Notes under the pieces: generated by a model
Database searches by the model: none
Told to the model about the DNA's origin: nothing
The model's input: only the letters and a program-made list of their open reading frames with translations
Program-made: the position numbers and the translations under genes
Source of the DNA: a virus
IMG/VR virus record: IMGVR_UViG_3300025823_000010
Span: 1-22,393 of that record
Strand: one strand, 5' to 3'
Length of the DNA: 22,393 nt
Shown here: positions 14,403-22,016 of the stretch, in pieces
Layout of the letters: the number at the start of each line of letters is the position of its first letter
Numbering within the stretch: position 1 is the stretch's first letter

Positions 14403-15389
14403 TTATACCGCGCTATCCCATTTGACGATGCGGTTCTGTGCAGCAGTGGTATGGACGATGCCAAAACCACCGATGTAGTACCACGCGATACCCTTCGACC
14501 GTCCAAAGTCCGTCGGAATGCGACCACGCATCTCTTCAGGGTTGGCGATGCCTTCTGCTACGGTGTCCTCACCGAAGAAAAAGATCCAGTCAGACTTGGC
14601 GTTGTCCCACGCATCCGCCGTACCGGTGCTCGAATCCCAAGTAGTGGAATCCACGGCTCCGCCCTTCGGAATGTGGGTCTGCTCGACGTACCGGATATTT
14701 TCATACCGGCCAATCTCACCGTTCATGATCATCTGGAAACCAGCATCGCTGTACTGATAGATGGACTCCAGGTTGTTCTTGAACGTGCGGTACGTTGACG
14801 GCCATGCCAGGGCATAGTAGTCATCGTTGACGTACGGAGGAATGTTGCGTTCCTTCATGAAGTCCACAACAGACTTCGCATGACCATTGCCAAAGGCGAC
14901 GTTGTTGGTTTCCGTCATCGTGCCGTTGACTACAGTATCAAGCGCAACCGTATCGACCTTGGTCAACGGACAAACGCGCAGCAGACAGGAGTCGAACTGG
15001 GCATGTGCGGCGTTGTCAAAGGCCTTCTTGGCATCGTGCTTGAGGGTTTTGTTAACGACCTTCTTCACGGGGTGCAGGGACAGATCGTCCAGCTTCCCGG
15101 TGTAAGGTACGGAATTACCATACTCGGTCACCGTCAAGGTGCCCTGCGTGATGGTAAAGTTGGTTTCCGGCATCGTGTTCGTTTCAACCAGCGTGCCACC
15201 CTGGGAAGATACATCACTGTACACATCCCAATGGTACAACTGCCCGCGGTGCTTACCGAAGGCGTCTTTCACGTCGCAAAACTGGCGAAACTTCACAAGA
15301 GGCTGGACAGCGTGGCGCAGCACATCGGACAATTGGTCCGAGTACATGAAGCCACCGAGCGAGTTTGTCGCCCAGACTTGACCTGCCAT
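14403..15389 (-). CDS. Major capsid (coat) protein, probable HK97 fold
   Basis: A 328-aa protein starting at ATG 15389 with AGGA 8 nt upstream. It follows the scaffold gene by 21 nt, the standard position of the coat gene. Motifs resemble the N4-gp56 type of major capsid protein: the N-terminal MYSDQLSDVLRHAVQPLVKF, a long helix ahead of a domain with YYALAWPSTYRTFKNNLES (191-209), and MNGEIGRYENIRYVEQTHIP (222-241). FFFGEDTVAEGI and a Gly/Ile-rich terminal strand follow. A cleavable N-terminal delta domain is not visible, in line with a separate scaffold. Position is very strong evidence; the family is remembered and not searched. Confidence 0.85.
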   Translation of the reverse strand: MAGQVWATNSLGGFMYSDQLSDVLRHAVQPLVKFRQFCDVKDAFGKHRGQLYHWDVYSDVSSQGGTLVETNTMPETNFTITQGTLTVTEYGNSVPYTGKLDDLSLHPVKKVVNKTLKHDAKKAFDNAAHAQFDSCLLRVCPLTKVDTVALDTVVNGTMTETNNVAFGNGHAKSVVDFMKERNIPPYVNDDYYALAWPSTYRTFKNNLESIYQYSDAGFQMIMNGEIGRYENIRYVEQTHIPKGGAVDSTTWDSSTGTADAWDNAKSDWIFFFGEDTVAEGIANPEEMRGRIPTDFGRSKGIAWYYIGGFGIVHTTAAQNRIVKWDSAV

Positions 15390-15410
15390 AATTACATCCT
15401 CATGTTAAAG

Positions 15411-16406
15411 TTAAAAATCCTGGTGCCTCCCGGCTGCCATCTCTGCAAGGACTTCCTTGCGGGTCTTGGGCTTCGCGGGTCCAGTGCTTTGTGCAGACAT
15501 TCGACCGCCTGCTACAGGAGGAGCGTCGCTCGATCTTTTGCGGTTTTGCTTGTCGGAAAGGGTAGTCGTGGTGGATTGTGGTGTTATGCCGTCACGCCAT
15601 GCGCGTAGTCCGTTGCCGATACCGGAGTACAATTCCCGGTACGAGGGCAGAGGGTCGTTGTTCTGGGCACACTTTGCCCGGACCTCCTGCTCCTTCGCAA
15701 TGAACAACTGCCGCATGGTAGGGTCGGACCATAAGTCCTCGTATCCACCTTCCGCTGCCGGTCTTTCCAACATATTGACCGCGTCGTTATAAGCGATAGT
15801 GTCCTGTATAAAGGGCAACAGCTTGTCCTGTGAAACATTCTGCATCTGGGTAGCATTCGCGCCCATATGAGCCATTTTCTGCACGGCCGCTGCGGCCTCT
15901 TCTTCGCTCCCGTACTGTAACGCACGGGCCAGTTCTGCCGCGTCAAAGGATGGCGGCGCTTCAGGTGGTGGTGCTCCAACGCCCGAACCTGAGTCAGGTG
16001 GTTGGTTTGGATTGAACTTCTTTGCCTCGTTCAGCAGGTTGGTAGCTTCACGCAGTCGTTGGTCCGCTGTGGACTCCTTCTGCATGGTGCGCCGTCCCGC
16101 ATCAAGGACATCTTTCATTGGCACTTGCTTCTCAACGCCATCGACGATCAGGGTTACCATCTCGTCTTCGGTAGTTGCTTCACCCGATTCTAGTACAGTT
16201 TCAGGCTCTTCGCTAGTCTGTTCTTCAGAGTCATCGGGATCAGACGTGGAGGTATCGTCCGGGGAGAATCCTTCGTCCCTTAATTCCTGATCCCGGCGCT
16301 CGCGGGATAGGCGGGCCAGGTCATCGACATCGCCGACCCGTGGATTGTTCTGGCCCTGTACTGGTTTCTTCTCGTCACTGGTCGCGCCCTGCTGGGTAGG
16401 AACCAT
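15411..16406 (-). CDS. Scaffolding protein
   Basis: A 331-aa protein between the portal-side genes and the coat gene. The first ~85 residues are disordered and very acidic (TSDPDDSEEQTSEEPETVLE). Residues 84-130 contain VTLIVDGVEKQVPMKDVLDA and a helical stretch typical of phage scaffolds. Ala/Glu-rich helices follow after a Pro-rich spacer. The C-terminus is basic (KPKTRKEVLAEMAAGRHQDF), as needed in P22-type scaffolds for coat binding. The ATG is 1 nt beyond the stop of the 96-aa gene, and GAGGAGG sits inside that gene's last codons. Scaffolds assemble the procapsid and leave before DNA fills it. Confidence 0.83.
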   Translation of the reverse strand: MVPTQQGATSDEKKPVQGQNNPRVGDVDDLARLSRERRDQELRDEGFSPDDTSTSDPDDSEEQTSEEPETVLESGEATTEDEMVTLIVDGVEKQVPMKDVLDAGRRTMQKESTADQRLREATNLLNEAKKFNPNQPPDSGSGVGAPPPEAPPSFDAAELARALQYGSEEEAAAAVQKMAHMGANATQMQNVSQDKLLPFIQDTIAYNDAVNMLERPAAEGGYEDLWSDPTMRQLFIAKEQEVRAKCAQNNDPLPSYRELYSGIGNGLRAWRDGITPQSTTTTLSDKQNRKRSSDAPPVAGGRMSAQSTGPAKPKTRKEVLAEMAAGRHQDF

Positions 16407-16407
16407 G

Positions 16408-16698
16408 TCAAACCTCCTCTTTTGCGGTTAAGTTTTGCCATGCAACATCACCGTTGACTATGGCATCGTTCAGGTACTGGGTAATTCTGTTGCCGATCAG
16501 ATATTCCGTCTGTGACGCTGTGATAGCGTTCTGCAGTTCTGTCAGGGTGTTGTATTGGTAAGGATCAATCGTTAGCAGGTCATGGATGGCGTCCTTCTCG
16601 TCCTGCTCGGCCCGGGCAACGAATAGCCTTCCGAGGTCGGTCTCAAGGAAGTCTCGCGCTTCCTGACCGAGTTGCGCTTCGACGACTTCGGCACTCAT
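16408..16698 (-). CDS. Small conserved phage protein between portal and scaffold
   Basis: A 96-aa, mostly helical acidic protein (EAQLGQEARDFLETDLGRLF ... AITASQTEYLIGNRITQYLN). ATG 16698 overlaps the portal stop by 4 nt (ATGA). Small helical proteins in this slot, with the phrase 'QYLxDAxxxGxxAxQxL', occur in many podovirus-like genomes as hypothetical proteins. The gene is probably translated with the portal and scaffold. It may help portal or scaffold assembly, but no biochemical role can be read from the sequence. Confidence 0.78.
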   Translation of the reverse strand: MSAEVVEAQLGQEARDFLETDLGRLFVARAEQDEKDAIHDLLTIDPYQYNTLTELQNAITASQTEYLIGNRITQYLNDAIVNGDVAWQNLTAKEEV

Positions 16699-18839
16699 CT
16701 ACCCACCATCTGTTGCGGCATCTGTGGCAATTGCGGCCTTTGGGGGGTCTGTGGCCTTTGTGCTATCTGGTTGTCTTTCTGCATACCGGACAGGATGCTG
16801 TTCAGCACATTGGCCTGCGCCCTCATGCCCTCCAGGGTCGATGCGTTCTCGGATTTGACCAGTTCACGCAGCAAGTCGGTATCGTTCTTGTCTGCCGCCC
16901 TGCGGGATTCCGACGCCTGCTTGAGCGCTTCCTGCTCCATCCGTCCCTTTGCCTTTGATTCCTCGGCCAGGAGCACCTGCTGGAGTTGCTGCAGGCCTTG
17001 CTTCAGTTGTTCATTCTCCTGCATGGCCTGCTGCAGTTGCGGGCTCTTCTCCATGTCCGTGTAGAACCGGCGGATGTCCTTGTACCCGAGGCGCCCAAAG
17101 ATCTCCTGCGCGATAACCTGGCGGTCCATCTCGGGGGGCAGCATCTGGATGATCTCGGCATACTTGCCAAGCGCAAACAGGAACCGCTCGACCCGGGCGA
17201 CGGGATCAGTAGCCCCACCGCCTACGTCTACCGTCAATGACAGTTCCTGGTTCAGGATCTCATCAGTGATCTGGTCAACGCCATACCGGTCCACGACCTT
17301 CGCACGTTCGGCACACAAGGTCAGGAGCGTGGTGTCGGTCTCATAGGCCTGCTCCAGCTTCAACACCTGCCTGAGTGTCGGCTCAACCCAAGTCTCCGCA
17401 AACAGGCGCAGGGTGAACTCCGTCATGATGTTGCTGTTGCCACGGATCATCTGCAATCCACCAAGGGTGCCGTTGGTGTTGCCCATGTTCGAGGTCTGCA
17501 CCGAACCTTGGGAGAAAAGGCCCAGTAGTTCATCGTAATCGACGTTCAGACGGTCCTGTTCCAGATAACTCGATTGCGTTACATCGTTAAATTCCATCTC
17601 CCGGACGTCAGAATTGACATCATTGACCATCGTCACGCTACCGGCGGCGTTGCGTACCAGGGACTTGATGTCCACCTGCTTGCCTCGGGATACCAGATAA
17701 CGCTTGTTCAGGACCAGTTTCAGGTTGTCGAGGCGGGAATTCGCCACCTCGTTACACTCCTTCTGTATCGGCATACCGATCTCGATGGACCCTGCCGGCA
17801 TGATCTTGTGGGTTTCCAGTTCAACGCACCCCATAGTGACCGGGCGTTCGTTGTGGTGGTAGCACTCCTTCAGGGGTTTCGGGTCCGTCAGTCTATGCTG
17901 GGTGCCGAGCGTAAAATAGACCTTGTCCTCGCCACCTATCCGCATGAAGTTCTCATGTACCCAGACGATGTCGAACTCGCCAAGTTCATCGCTATGCTGC
18001 TGGTCCTGACTGTCCTGCCGATTCCCCTCGCGGGCCGCCCGGGTCGTGTCCACTTCATCCTGCCGGGCGTTCTTGATCGTCTGCTCATCGGCCTTGTGCC
18101 ACTTCGGCTGTCCGGTCTTCGGATCATCGATATCCATGCGCTCAAGGACGTCGCCCACATACATCGGCTGCATCAGGATGATGTACGGACTTGTACCTAT
18201 GGGGTCATACCACTTGGCTGCAGGAGATATTCTTACGTTTTCAACGGGATACAGGTCAATCACCGGCTCATCGGCAATCGTTTCCGTGCGGGATTCTGTG
18301 CGGGTTTCCTGCTTCCCTGTCCTGGCATTGATGAACGGACCACCGGTCTCGGGGTCGATCAGGGGAACATACACGTCATAGGTACGCTCCTGATAGTTCC
18401 AGTATTGCTTACTGCAGACGACCCCGGTGACCGAGGCATCCTGAAGTCCACCGATACAGACCTGGAACCAGGGTATGGTCTTCTTCAGCCGGTAGTTCAT
18501 GACCTCCTGCCAGACGTCAGCACTGACCCGCTGGTCCTTATCGGCGTTGTTCTCAGGCTCGATTGCCATATTGTCTTCGTTGCTGAAGAATGCAGCAGCA
18601 GCGGCGGCCTCATTATTCCTGACCAGTGTGCGGGACTTAGGACGAAATGTCTTCGACCGGTATCGGTAGGCATCGCTGTGGTACTTGGAACCGAGTGCGT
18701 GTTGTGAATTGAATGCCCGGATGTCGTCGTCCCACTGCTTCCGGTAGTTCGCATCGACGAATGAGGTAGATGTATCGAATGCCTCTGCTGCACGGTCCAG
18801 CCATATGTCGCCGGACTTCTCGGTTATTGTCTTTGCCAT
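16695..18839 (-). CDS. Portal protein, P22 type
   Basis: A 714-aa protein, close to P22 gp1 (725 aa). The N-terminus has KTFRPKSRTLVRNNEAAAAA, then FFSNEDNMAIEP, the usual membrane-free start of P22-type portals. Middle motifs include ASVTGVVCSKQYWNYQERTY, DLYPVENVRISPAAKWYDPI and QGSVQTSNMGNTNGTLGGLQ. The last ~110 residues form a Gln/Lys/Glu-rich coiled coil ending in a proline-glutamine repeat (QRPQTPQRPQLPQMPQQ), comparable to the barrel of P22 portal. The dodecameric portal is the DNA entry/exit ring and headful sensor. ATG 18839 overlaps the 132-aa gene stop by 1 nt. Confidence 0.9.
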   Translation of the reverse strand: MAKTITEKSGDIWLDRAAEAFDTSTSFVDANYRKQWDDDIRAFNSQHALGSKYHSDAYRYRSKTFRPKSRTLVRNNEAAAAAAFFSNEDNMAIEPENNADKDQRVSADVWQEVMNYRLKKTIPWFQVCIGGLQDASVTGVVCSKQYWNYQERTYDVYVPLIDPETGGPFINARTGKQETRTESRTETIADEPVIDLYPVENVRISPAAKWYDPIGTSPYIILMQPMYVGDVLERMDIDDPKTGQPKWHKADEQTIKNARQDEVDTTRAAREGNRQDSQDQQHSDELGEFDIVWVHENFMRIGGEDKVYFTLGTQHRLTDPKPLKECYHHNERPVTMGCVELETHKIMPAGSIEIGMPIQKECNEVANSRLDNLKLVLNKRYLVSRGKQVDIKSLVRNAAGSVTMVNDVNSDVREMEFNDVTQSSYLEQDRLNVDYDELLGLFSQGSVQTSNMGNTNGTLGGLQMIRGNSNIMTEFTLRLFAETWVEPTLRQVLKLEQAYETDTTLLTLCAERAKVVDRYGVDQITDEILNQELSLTVDVGGGATDPVARVERFLFALGKYAEIIQMLPPEMDRQVIAQEIFGRLGYKDIRRFYTDMEKSPQLQQAMQENEQLKQGLQQLQQVLLAEESKAKGRMEQEALKQASESRRAADKNDTDLLRELVKSENASTLEGMRAQANVLNSILSGMQKDNQIAQRPQTPQRPQLPQMPQQMVGR

Positions 18840-19237
18840 CAGATGATTATCCCGTTAAACGGTTGATCCTGCGCCCTTATTCCTTCGACGTGCGTTACTT
18901 CTACACCCTTGTCACCCGCCCGCGCAAGTCTGGCGCGTTCCAGCATCTCCCCACCGGCACGGACCACACACTTCAGGACCGGGTCCTGGTACACATCATT
19001 CAGCATCAGCCTGAACCCGTACTTGTACGATATCCTGTGGTTCTTGACGTTCATCACACCGCCCTCACTATCGACGTGGACGGCCCATAGGTACCCGGGG
19101 TAATGCTTCTCAAGCAGATCGGCTGCATTCTTTGCCAGCACCACGTCCTGTCGCTCAACGGCATGGCCGGGCTCGCCCCGGAACTCGGTACGCATCGCTG
19201 CATCGCGCTCGGCCAGTGCCTGGGATAGTGTGCTCAT
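18839..19237 (-). CDS. Hypothetical 132-aa protein before the portal
   Basis: ATG 19237 overlaps the 63-aa ORF stop by 4 nt (ATGA), and its own stop overlaps the portal ATG by 1 nt. The sequence contains HYPGYLWAVHVDSEGGVMNV, a compact mixed alpha/beta segment, followed by RISYKYGFRLMLNDVYQDP and a charged helix. Proteins of this type, with the phrase 'YPGYLWAVxVDxxGG', recur between terminase and portal genes of phages in my memory, without known function. It could be a packaging accessory. No catalytic motif is visible. Confidence 0.78.
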   Translation of the reverse strand: MSTLSQALAERDAAMRTEFRGEPGHAVERQDVVLAKNAADLLEKHYPGYLWAVHVDSEGGVMNVKNHRISYKYGFRLMLNDVYQDPVLKCVVRAGGEMLERARLARAGDKGVEVTHVEGIRAQDQPFNGIII

Positions 19238-19425
19238 ATCAGCCTGAGCATCAACAGCACCCGGCTGAGTACAGGGTATGCAGATACCACGTTGCGGGCC
19301 TTTGTGTACTCCTGCAGGTTGTCGTCGTTGTCATAGTCAAAGCACCAGCCATTGCTGGTGTACATAGGCAGGATCTGCTTCCGGCGCAGTCTCTTGCAGG
19401 TGATTATCGCTGTCAGTAAGTTCAT
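19234..19425 (-). CDS. 63-aa hypothetical protein
   Basis: ATG 19425 overlaps the previous ORF's stop by 1 nt (TGATG), with GGAGGAGGA just upstream. The peptide begins MNLLTAIITCKRLRRKQILP, with a short hydrophobic start followed by a basic stretch. It continues MYTSNGWCFDYDNDDNLQEY. It is too short for a confident fold. The start is supported by coupling on both sides. It is one of five small genes between large terminase and portal. Confidence 0.6.
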   Translation of the reverse strand: MNLLTAIITCKRLRRKQILPMYTSNGWCFDYDNDDNLQEYTKARNVVSAYPVLSRVLLMLRLI

Positions 19426-19571
19426 CAGTCCTCCTCCACTTCAGGTAGGCATTCGTTCTCAACCAGATTCATTCTCTGCTCGTCCGACATCCAGGCATAC
19501 TGCTCCTGCGTGTACAGAACCTTGATGGGTTCTGGCAGGGCGTTGTAGTCTGGGTGCGGAGTGAATGGCAT
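19425..19571 (-). CDS. 48-aa small acidic protein
   Basis: Read directly from the sequence. ATG 19571 overlaps the preceding stop by 1 nt (TGATG); AAGAAGGA is just upstream. The peptide starts MPFTPHPDYNALPEPIKVLY, continues with QEQYAWMSDEQRMN and ends LPEVEED. The phrase 'LPEPIK.. YTxEQYxWM' followed by an acidic tail resembles small conserved proteins near phage terminase genes as I remember them. Function unknown. The coding call rests on overlap spacing and protein-like composition. Confidence 0.65.
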   Translation of the reverse strand: MPFTPHPDYNALPEPIKVLYTQEQYAWMSDEQRMNLVENECLPEVEED

Positions 19572-19747
19572 CAGTCCTTCTTGTAGACTCCGCTCTCGCC
19601 ACGGTCACTGGACTCGAACTTGCGCCCATTGCTGAACTCATAACACTCATCCGACTTGTTATAGTCAGGCCCGTATGCCTTTAACACCAATGCTTTCCAT
19701 GAACGCACCAGGAATGTTGGTTTATCTTGTGATACACCATCAGCCAC
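19571..19747 (-). CDS. 58-aa small protein (GTG start)
   Basis: Read directly from the sequence. GTG 19747 has AAGGAG 7 nt upstream, an excellent site located inside the 37-aa ORF. It overlaps that ORF by 8 nt. The peptide starts (M)ADGVSQDKPTFLVRSWKAL, contains LKAYGPDYNKSDECYEFSNG and ends ESGVYKKD. No family is recognised. The strong ribosome site and the fully overlapping chain of neighbours support it as a real gene. Confidence 0.65.
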   Translation of the reverse strand: MADGVSQDKPTFLVRSWKALVLKAYGPDYNKSDECYEFSNGRKFESSDRGESGVYKKD

Positions 19748-19853
19748 TCTTCTTCTCCTTCCTCGCCTGCATTCGCCTGACGACGTCAGACAGACCGCCC
19801 AGCCCCCTCATCAGGTGCTGTATGCGCTCCCTGTTCTTGCTAGTCTTCGACAT
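19740..19853 (-). CDS. 37-aa very basic peptide overlapping terminase 3' end
   Basis: Read directly from the sequence. ATG 19853 lies in the last codons of the large terminase gene (14 nt overlap, different frame). The peptide is MSKTSKNRERIQHLMRGLGG then LSDVVRRMQARKEKKSG: highly basic and helical. It has no clear ribosome site of its own, so coupling to terminase would be needed. Its strong basic, amphipathic character and its tiling with the next gene suggest a true small gene, possibly nucleic-acid binding. Chance cannot be excluded. Confidence 0.5.
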   Translation of the reverse strand: MSKTSKNRERIQHLMRGLGGLSDVVRRMQARKEKKSG

Positions 19854-21480
19854 AATCAGGCATACAATCGTCTTCGTTGATGATCATCGGCGCCCTCGGG
19901 TCCATGTCATAGATTCTAGATAACGCATCAAGCATATCCTTTGCCGTTGTATTTGGAAAGAAAATCCACTCGTTGCGGATCATGTAATCAACCAGGTCGT
20001 ACAGTCGGTTGTCCTGGTCCTTGCGCTTGATTGGCTTGGCAACCAAATGACCATTGCCACGCTTGATTGCATCACGCTGCGCCGAGGTGGGCTCTCCGTC
20101 GTACGGAAAGAACAGGCGCCAGTTCCGTGCGTCCGGCTCCAACCGGCGGATGCGGTTGTCCTTTGCTACATCCCCGTCACGCGGCCAATTCAGCTCCTGT
20201 ATGTCAAAGTGCTCGTTCTCGATCAACATCATCTGCTCGAAGTGCTCGATGTCAGACTGTGCCCCGAACCGCTCATAACCTACCCAGACACCCTGAACCC
20301 CGGGTGCTGCCATCCATTTGCGCCTGAGTTGCTTCAGCATGGTCCATCGGTCAGACAGCCCCATCTTGTGGCAAGCGCCGTCCAGCAGGTACTTGTTCAA
20401 TGCATGATCTATGCCAACAACACAGAATGCCGTACGACTGGACCCGGTCGACTTCCGGCTGCCGGCATAATCGCACATGATGTACACATTCATGGTCAGG
20501 GGCCGCAGTTCGTACCGGCGTACCCACTCTGGCTTGAGTTCCTGCTCGCTGCCGGCTACAGGGTTCTGCAGTTGCTGGCAGGCGATGGTGTAGGTGCTGG
20601 ATTCGCTGACCTTCTTCTGCCAGACCTCGGGCTTGAGGAACACCGGGTCTCCGTCCATCGTACCATCACTGGTTGCCGGGTAGACCCTAGGAACCAGGGC
20701 GCCACGGGTCAGCAGCTGTCCGTAGGTATCCGCGAAGTTGTACCGGGTGCCGACGTGCCATGTACGTGGGTGCTGGCTGCTGGTCAGGTTCTGGGCCAGT
20801 TCCCAGGCCTCGGTTGTCTTGATGATCTGGTCAGGGGTGTTCACGGATGAGGGCGTCACCGTGTCATCGAAGATCGCCAGGCGAAAATGCTTAGAGATAG
20901 GCTGGCCGTCCACCAGACCCCAAGCCTCGACCGTTGCCTCCTTTGGGTTGGTGTTGCGCCTGACCACTATACCGGAATCCAGGGACCAGACGGGTGCTTC
21001 GCGCCGCGGGTTCGCCCATAGTACGTCGCTGTAGATCTCCTTCAGGTACTCGTTCTTCTCGAACTCCTGCATGATCTGGGACTGGAATGCCTTGGCGATT
21101 GGCCGGGTGTGGCTGAAGATTCCAATCGTGATGTTGCAGTCGTTCAGGATCTCCTGGATGGCCCCAGCGTATGTGATGATGGTGGATTTGTAGTGGTCCC
21201 GGGCCCAGAGGTCCAGAAACCCGTCAGTATCGGCCTCGACCTCCCGGCACCGGTCATATAGCCATGCCTGGCTGGCGTCTGCCCGCCCTAGAATGTGGGT
21301 CAACAGGAAGTATCGATCATTACGCCCGAGCGCTGCGACGGTATCGGCATCACACCCTGGCTCGTGCAGGACCATGTCGTACCACTGCATGGATTTCTTC
21401 CACGGGAGCGAATGCACCCAGGGTAACTCGTCGAGTATCAGTTCCGCGTTAGTCTTCGACTGTGCTGCGGAGCTTGGCAA
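19840..21480 (-). CDS. terL: Terminase large subunit (packaging ATPase-nuclease)
   Basis: A 546-aa protein (apparent TTG start at 21480 with GAGGG 8 nt upstream; no in-frame ATG until residue 31). The ATPase domain has a Walker A-type segment ARDHYKST (93-100) and Walker B FRLAIFDD (199-206), with a coupling segment SQHPRTWHVGTRY. The nuclease domain starts at YIMCDYAGS (D337) with further candidate acidic residues near GYERFG (E403) and DLVDYM (D496/D499). This is the motor that drives DNA into the procapsid and cuts the concatemer. It follows the small subunit with a 32 nt overlap. It shares the general layout of tailed-phage terminases. The headful type is inferred from the P22-like context. 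Confidence 0.9.
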   Translation of the reverse strand: MPSSAAQSKTNAELILDELPWVHSLPWKKSMQWYDMVLHEPGCDADTVAALGRNDRYFLLTHILGRADASQAWLYDRCREVEADTDGFLDLWARDHYKSTIITYAGAIQEILNDCNITIGIFSHTRPIAKAFQSQIMQEFEKNEYLKEIYSDVLWANPRREAPVWSLDSGIVVRRNTNPKEATVEAWGLVDGQPISKHFRLAIFDDTVTPSSVNTPDQIIKTTEAWELAQNLTSSQHPRTWHVGTRYNFADTYGQLLTRGALVPRVYPATSDGTMDGDPVFLKPEVWQKKVSESSTYTIACQQLQNPVAGSEQELKPEWVRRYELRPLTMNVYIMCDYAGSRKSTGSSRTAFCVVGIDHALNKYLLDGACHKMGLSDRWTMLKQLRRKWMAAPGVQGVWVGYERFGAQSDIEHFEQMMLIENEHFDIQELNWPRDGDVAKDNRIRRLEPDARNWRLFFPYDGEPTSAQRDAIKRGNGHLVAKPIKRKDQDNRLYDLVDYMIRNEWIFFPNTTAKDMLDALSRIYDMDPRAPMIINEDDCMPDYVED

Positions 21481-21712
21481 AGGGTATGCCCTCGTGGATG
21501 AGTTTGACTTCCCCAGTGTGTTCTACCATCAATTCCATTGCCTTGAGGTCAGGTATTGACTTGGCGATTACTATCTTTGCGGCATTTACCTGTGTTGCCG
21601 TCATTTCTATTTCACCATTTGCGTGAGAAATCAAACGGTTAATAAGCTGACTTGATGCTATTAGTCGCTTTGTCTTTGTATCGTGTTCGATTTTGTTTGT
21701 TCTTGCCGCCAT
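21449..21712 (-). CDS. terS: Terminase small subunit (probable)
   Basis: An 87-aa protein directly upstream of the large terminase. The central segment SQLINRLISHANGEIEMTAT then QVNAAKIVIAKSIPDL matches the 'RIxRxxLxGxxxMTPTQVxAAxxLLxKxxPDL' pattern I remember from small packaging proteins of phages. It is short compared with P22 gp3 (162 aa) and lacks a large N-terminal extension. A pac-recognition role is expected. It is the first gene of the late operon. ATG 21712 is weakly provided for: GGTATGAT lies upstream, with GGTAT as the only purine-rich stretch. Confidence 0.78.
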   Translation of the reverse strand: MAARTNKIEHDTKTKRLIASSQLINRLISHANGEIEMTATQVNAAKIVIAKSIPDLKAMELMVEHTGEVKLIHEGIPFAKLRSTVED

Positions 21713-21747
21713 ATCATACCTGAGAGTAATGCACGTTACGCCATAAT

Positions 21748-21825
21748 AAAAAACCCGATCCCCACACCTGCGCGGGCAGCTTGAGGGCGAAGCGTCGCGC
21801 GGGTGAGGGAGTAGGGGAACGGGTT
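21748..21825 (-). terminator. Strong intrinsic terminator before the late operon
   Basis: On the minus strand AACCCG (21820-21825) pairs with CGGGTT (21752-21757), and six T residues (21748-21753) follow. The arm continues inward with TCCCC/GGGGA-type pairing (21814-21818 with 21059-equivalent positions 21759-21763), then CACC/GGTG (21802-21805 with 21065-equivalent 21765-21768), and a 5-bp GCGCG/CGCGC stem (21796-21800 with 21770-21774). GCTT/AAGC can close the apical loop. This is a long, GC-rich rod ending in a U-tract, 35 nt before the small terminase ATG. All late transcripts starting upstream must pass it. Confidence 0.8.
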
Positions 21826-21925
21826 AAACTAATTCCCTGCCTGTCCGTTGCTGTGGATGTCTCTGGCAGTTATCTATTGGATGCTCCAGGTACCAACAGC
21901 GAACCGCAACAGGCCGGGAAATCTA

Positions 21926-21951
21926 TATACGTCAATCAATCATGTATACGT
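21926..21951. repeat. TATACGT direct repeat in late leader
   Basis: TATACGT occurs at 21926-21932 and again at 21945-21951, start-to-start distance 19 bp, close to two helical turns. The intervening sequence is TCAATCAATCA-like. It could be a protein-binding pair or a secondary promoter region, or simply chance in AT-rich DNA. Confidence 0.3.
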
Positions 21952-22016
21952 AATTGGGTTTTCTATGCTTATTAACTTTTTTCAGGGAATAGGAGACCTA
22001 CTGGCATTTTTAGTAA

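Noticed and set aside
14880-15608. 242-codon plus-strand open frame opposite coat and scaffold genes
   Set aside because: Crosses the boundary of two real minus-strand genes and shows no protein-like domain.
17574-18707. 377-codon plus-strand open frame opposite the portal gene
   Set aside because: It lies wholly antisense to a well-supported portal gene, has no ribosome site or neighbours on its strand, and its composition (His/Arg/Leu/Val rich) looks like a mirrored frame of a strongly biased gene.
20047-20850. 267-codon plus-strand open frame opposite the large terminase
   Set aside because: Antisense to terminase ATPase/nuclease motifs and with no promoter or operon context; a typical shadow frame.
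3987-21480. Genome-wide reassignment of TAG, suggested by the amber codon at 3941-3943
   Set aside because: Several secure genes here end in TAG and are followed at once by the next gene start, so TAG acts as a stop.
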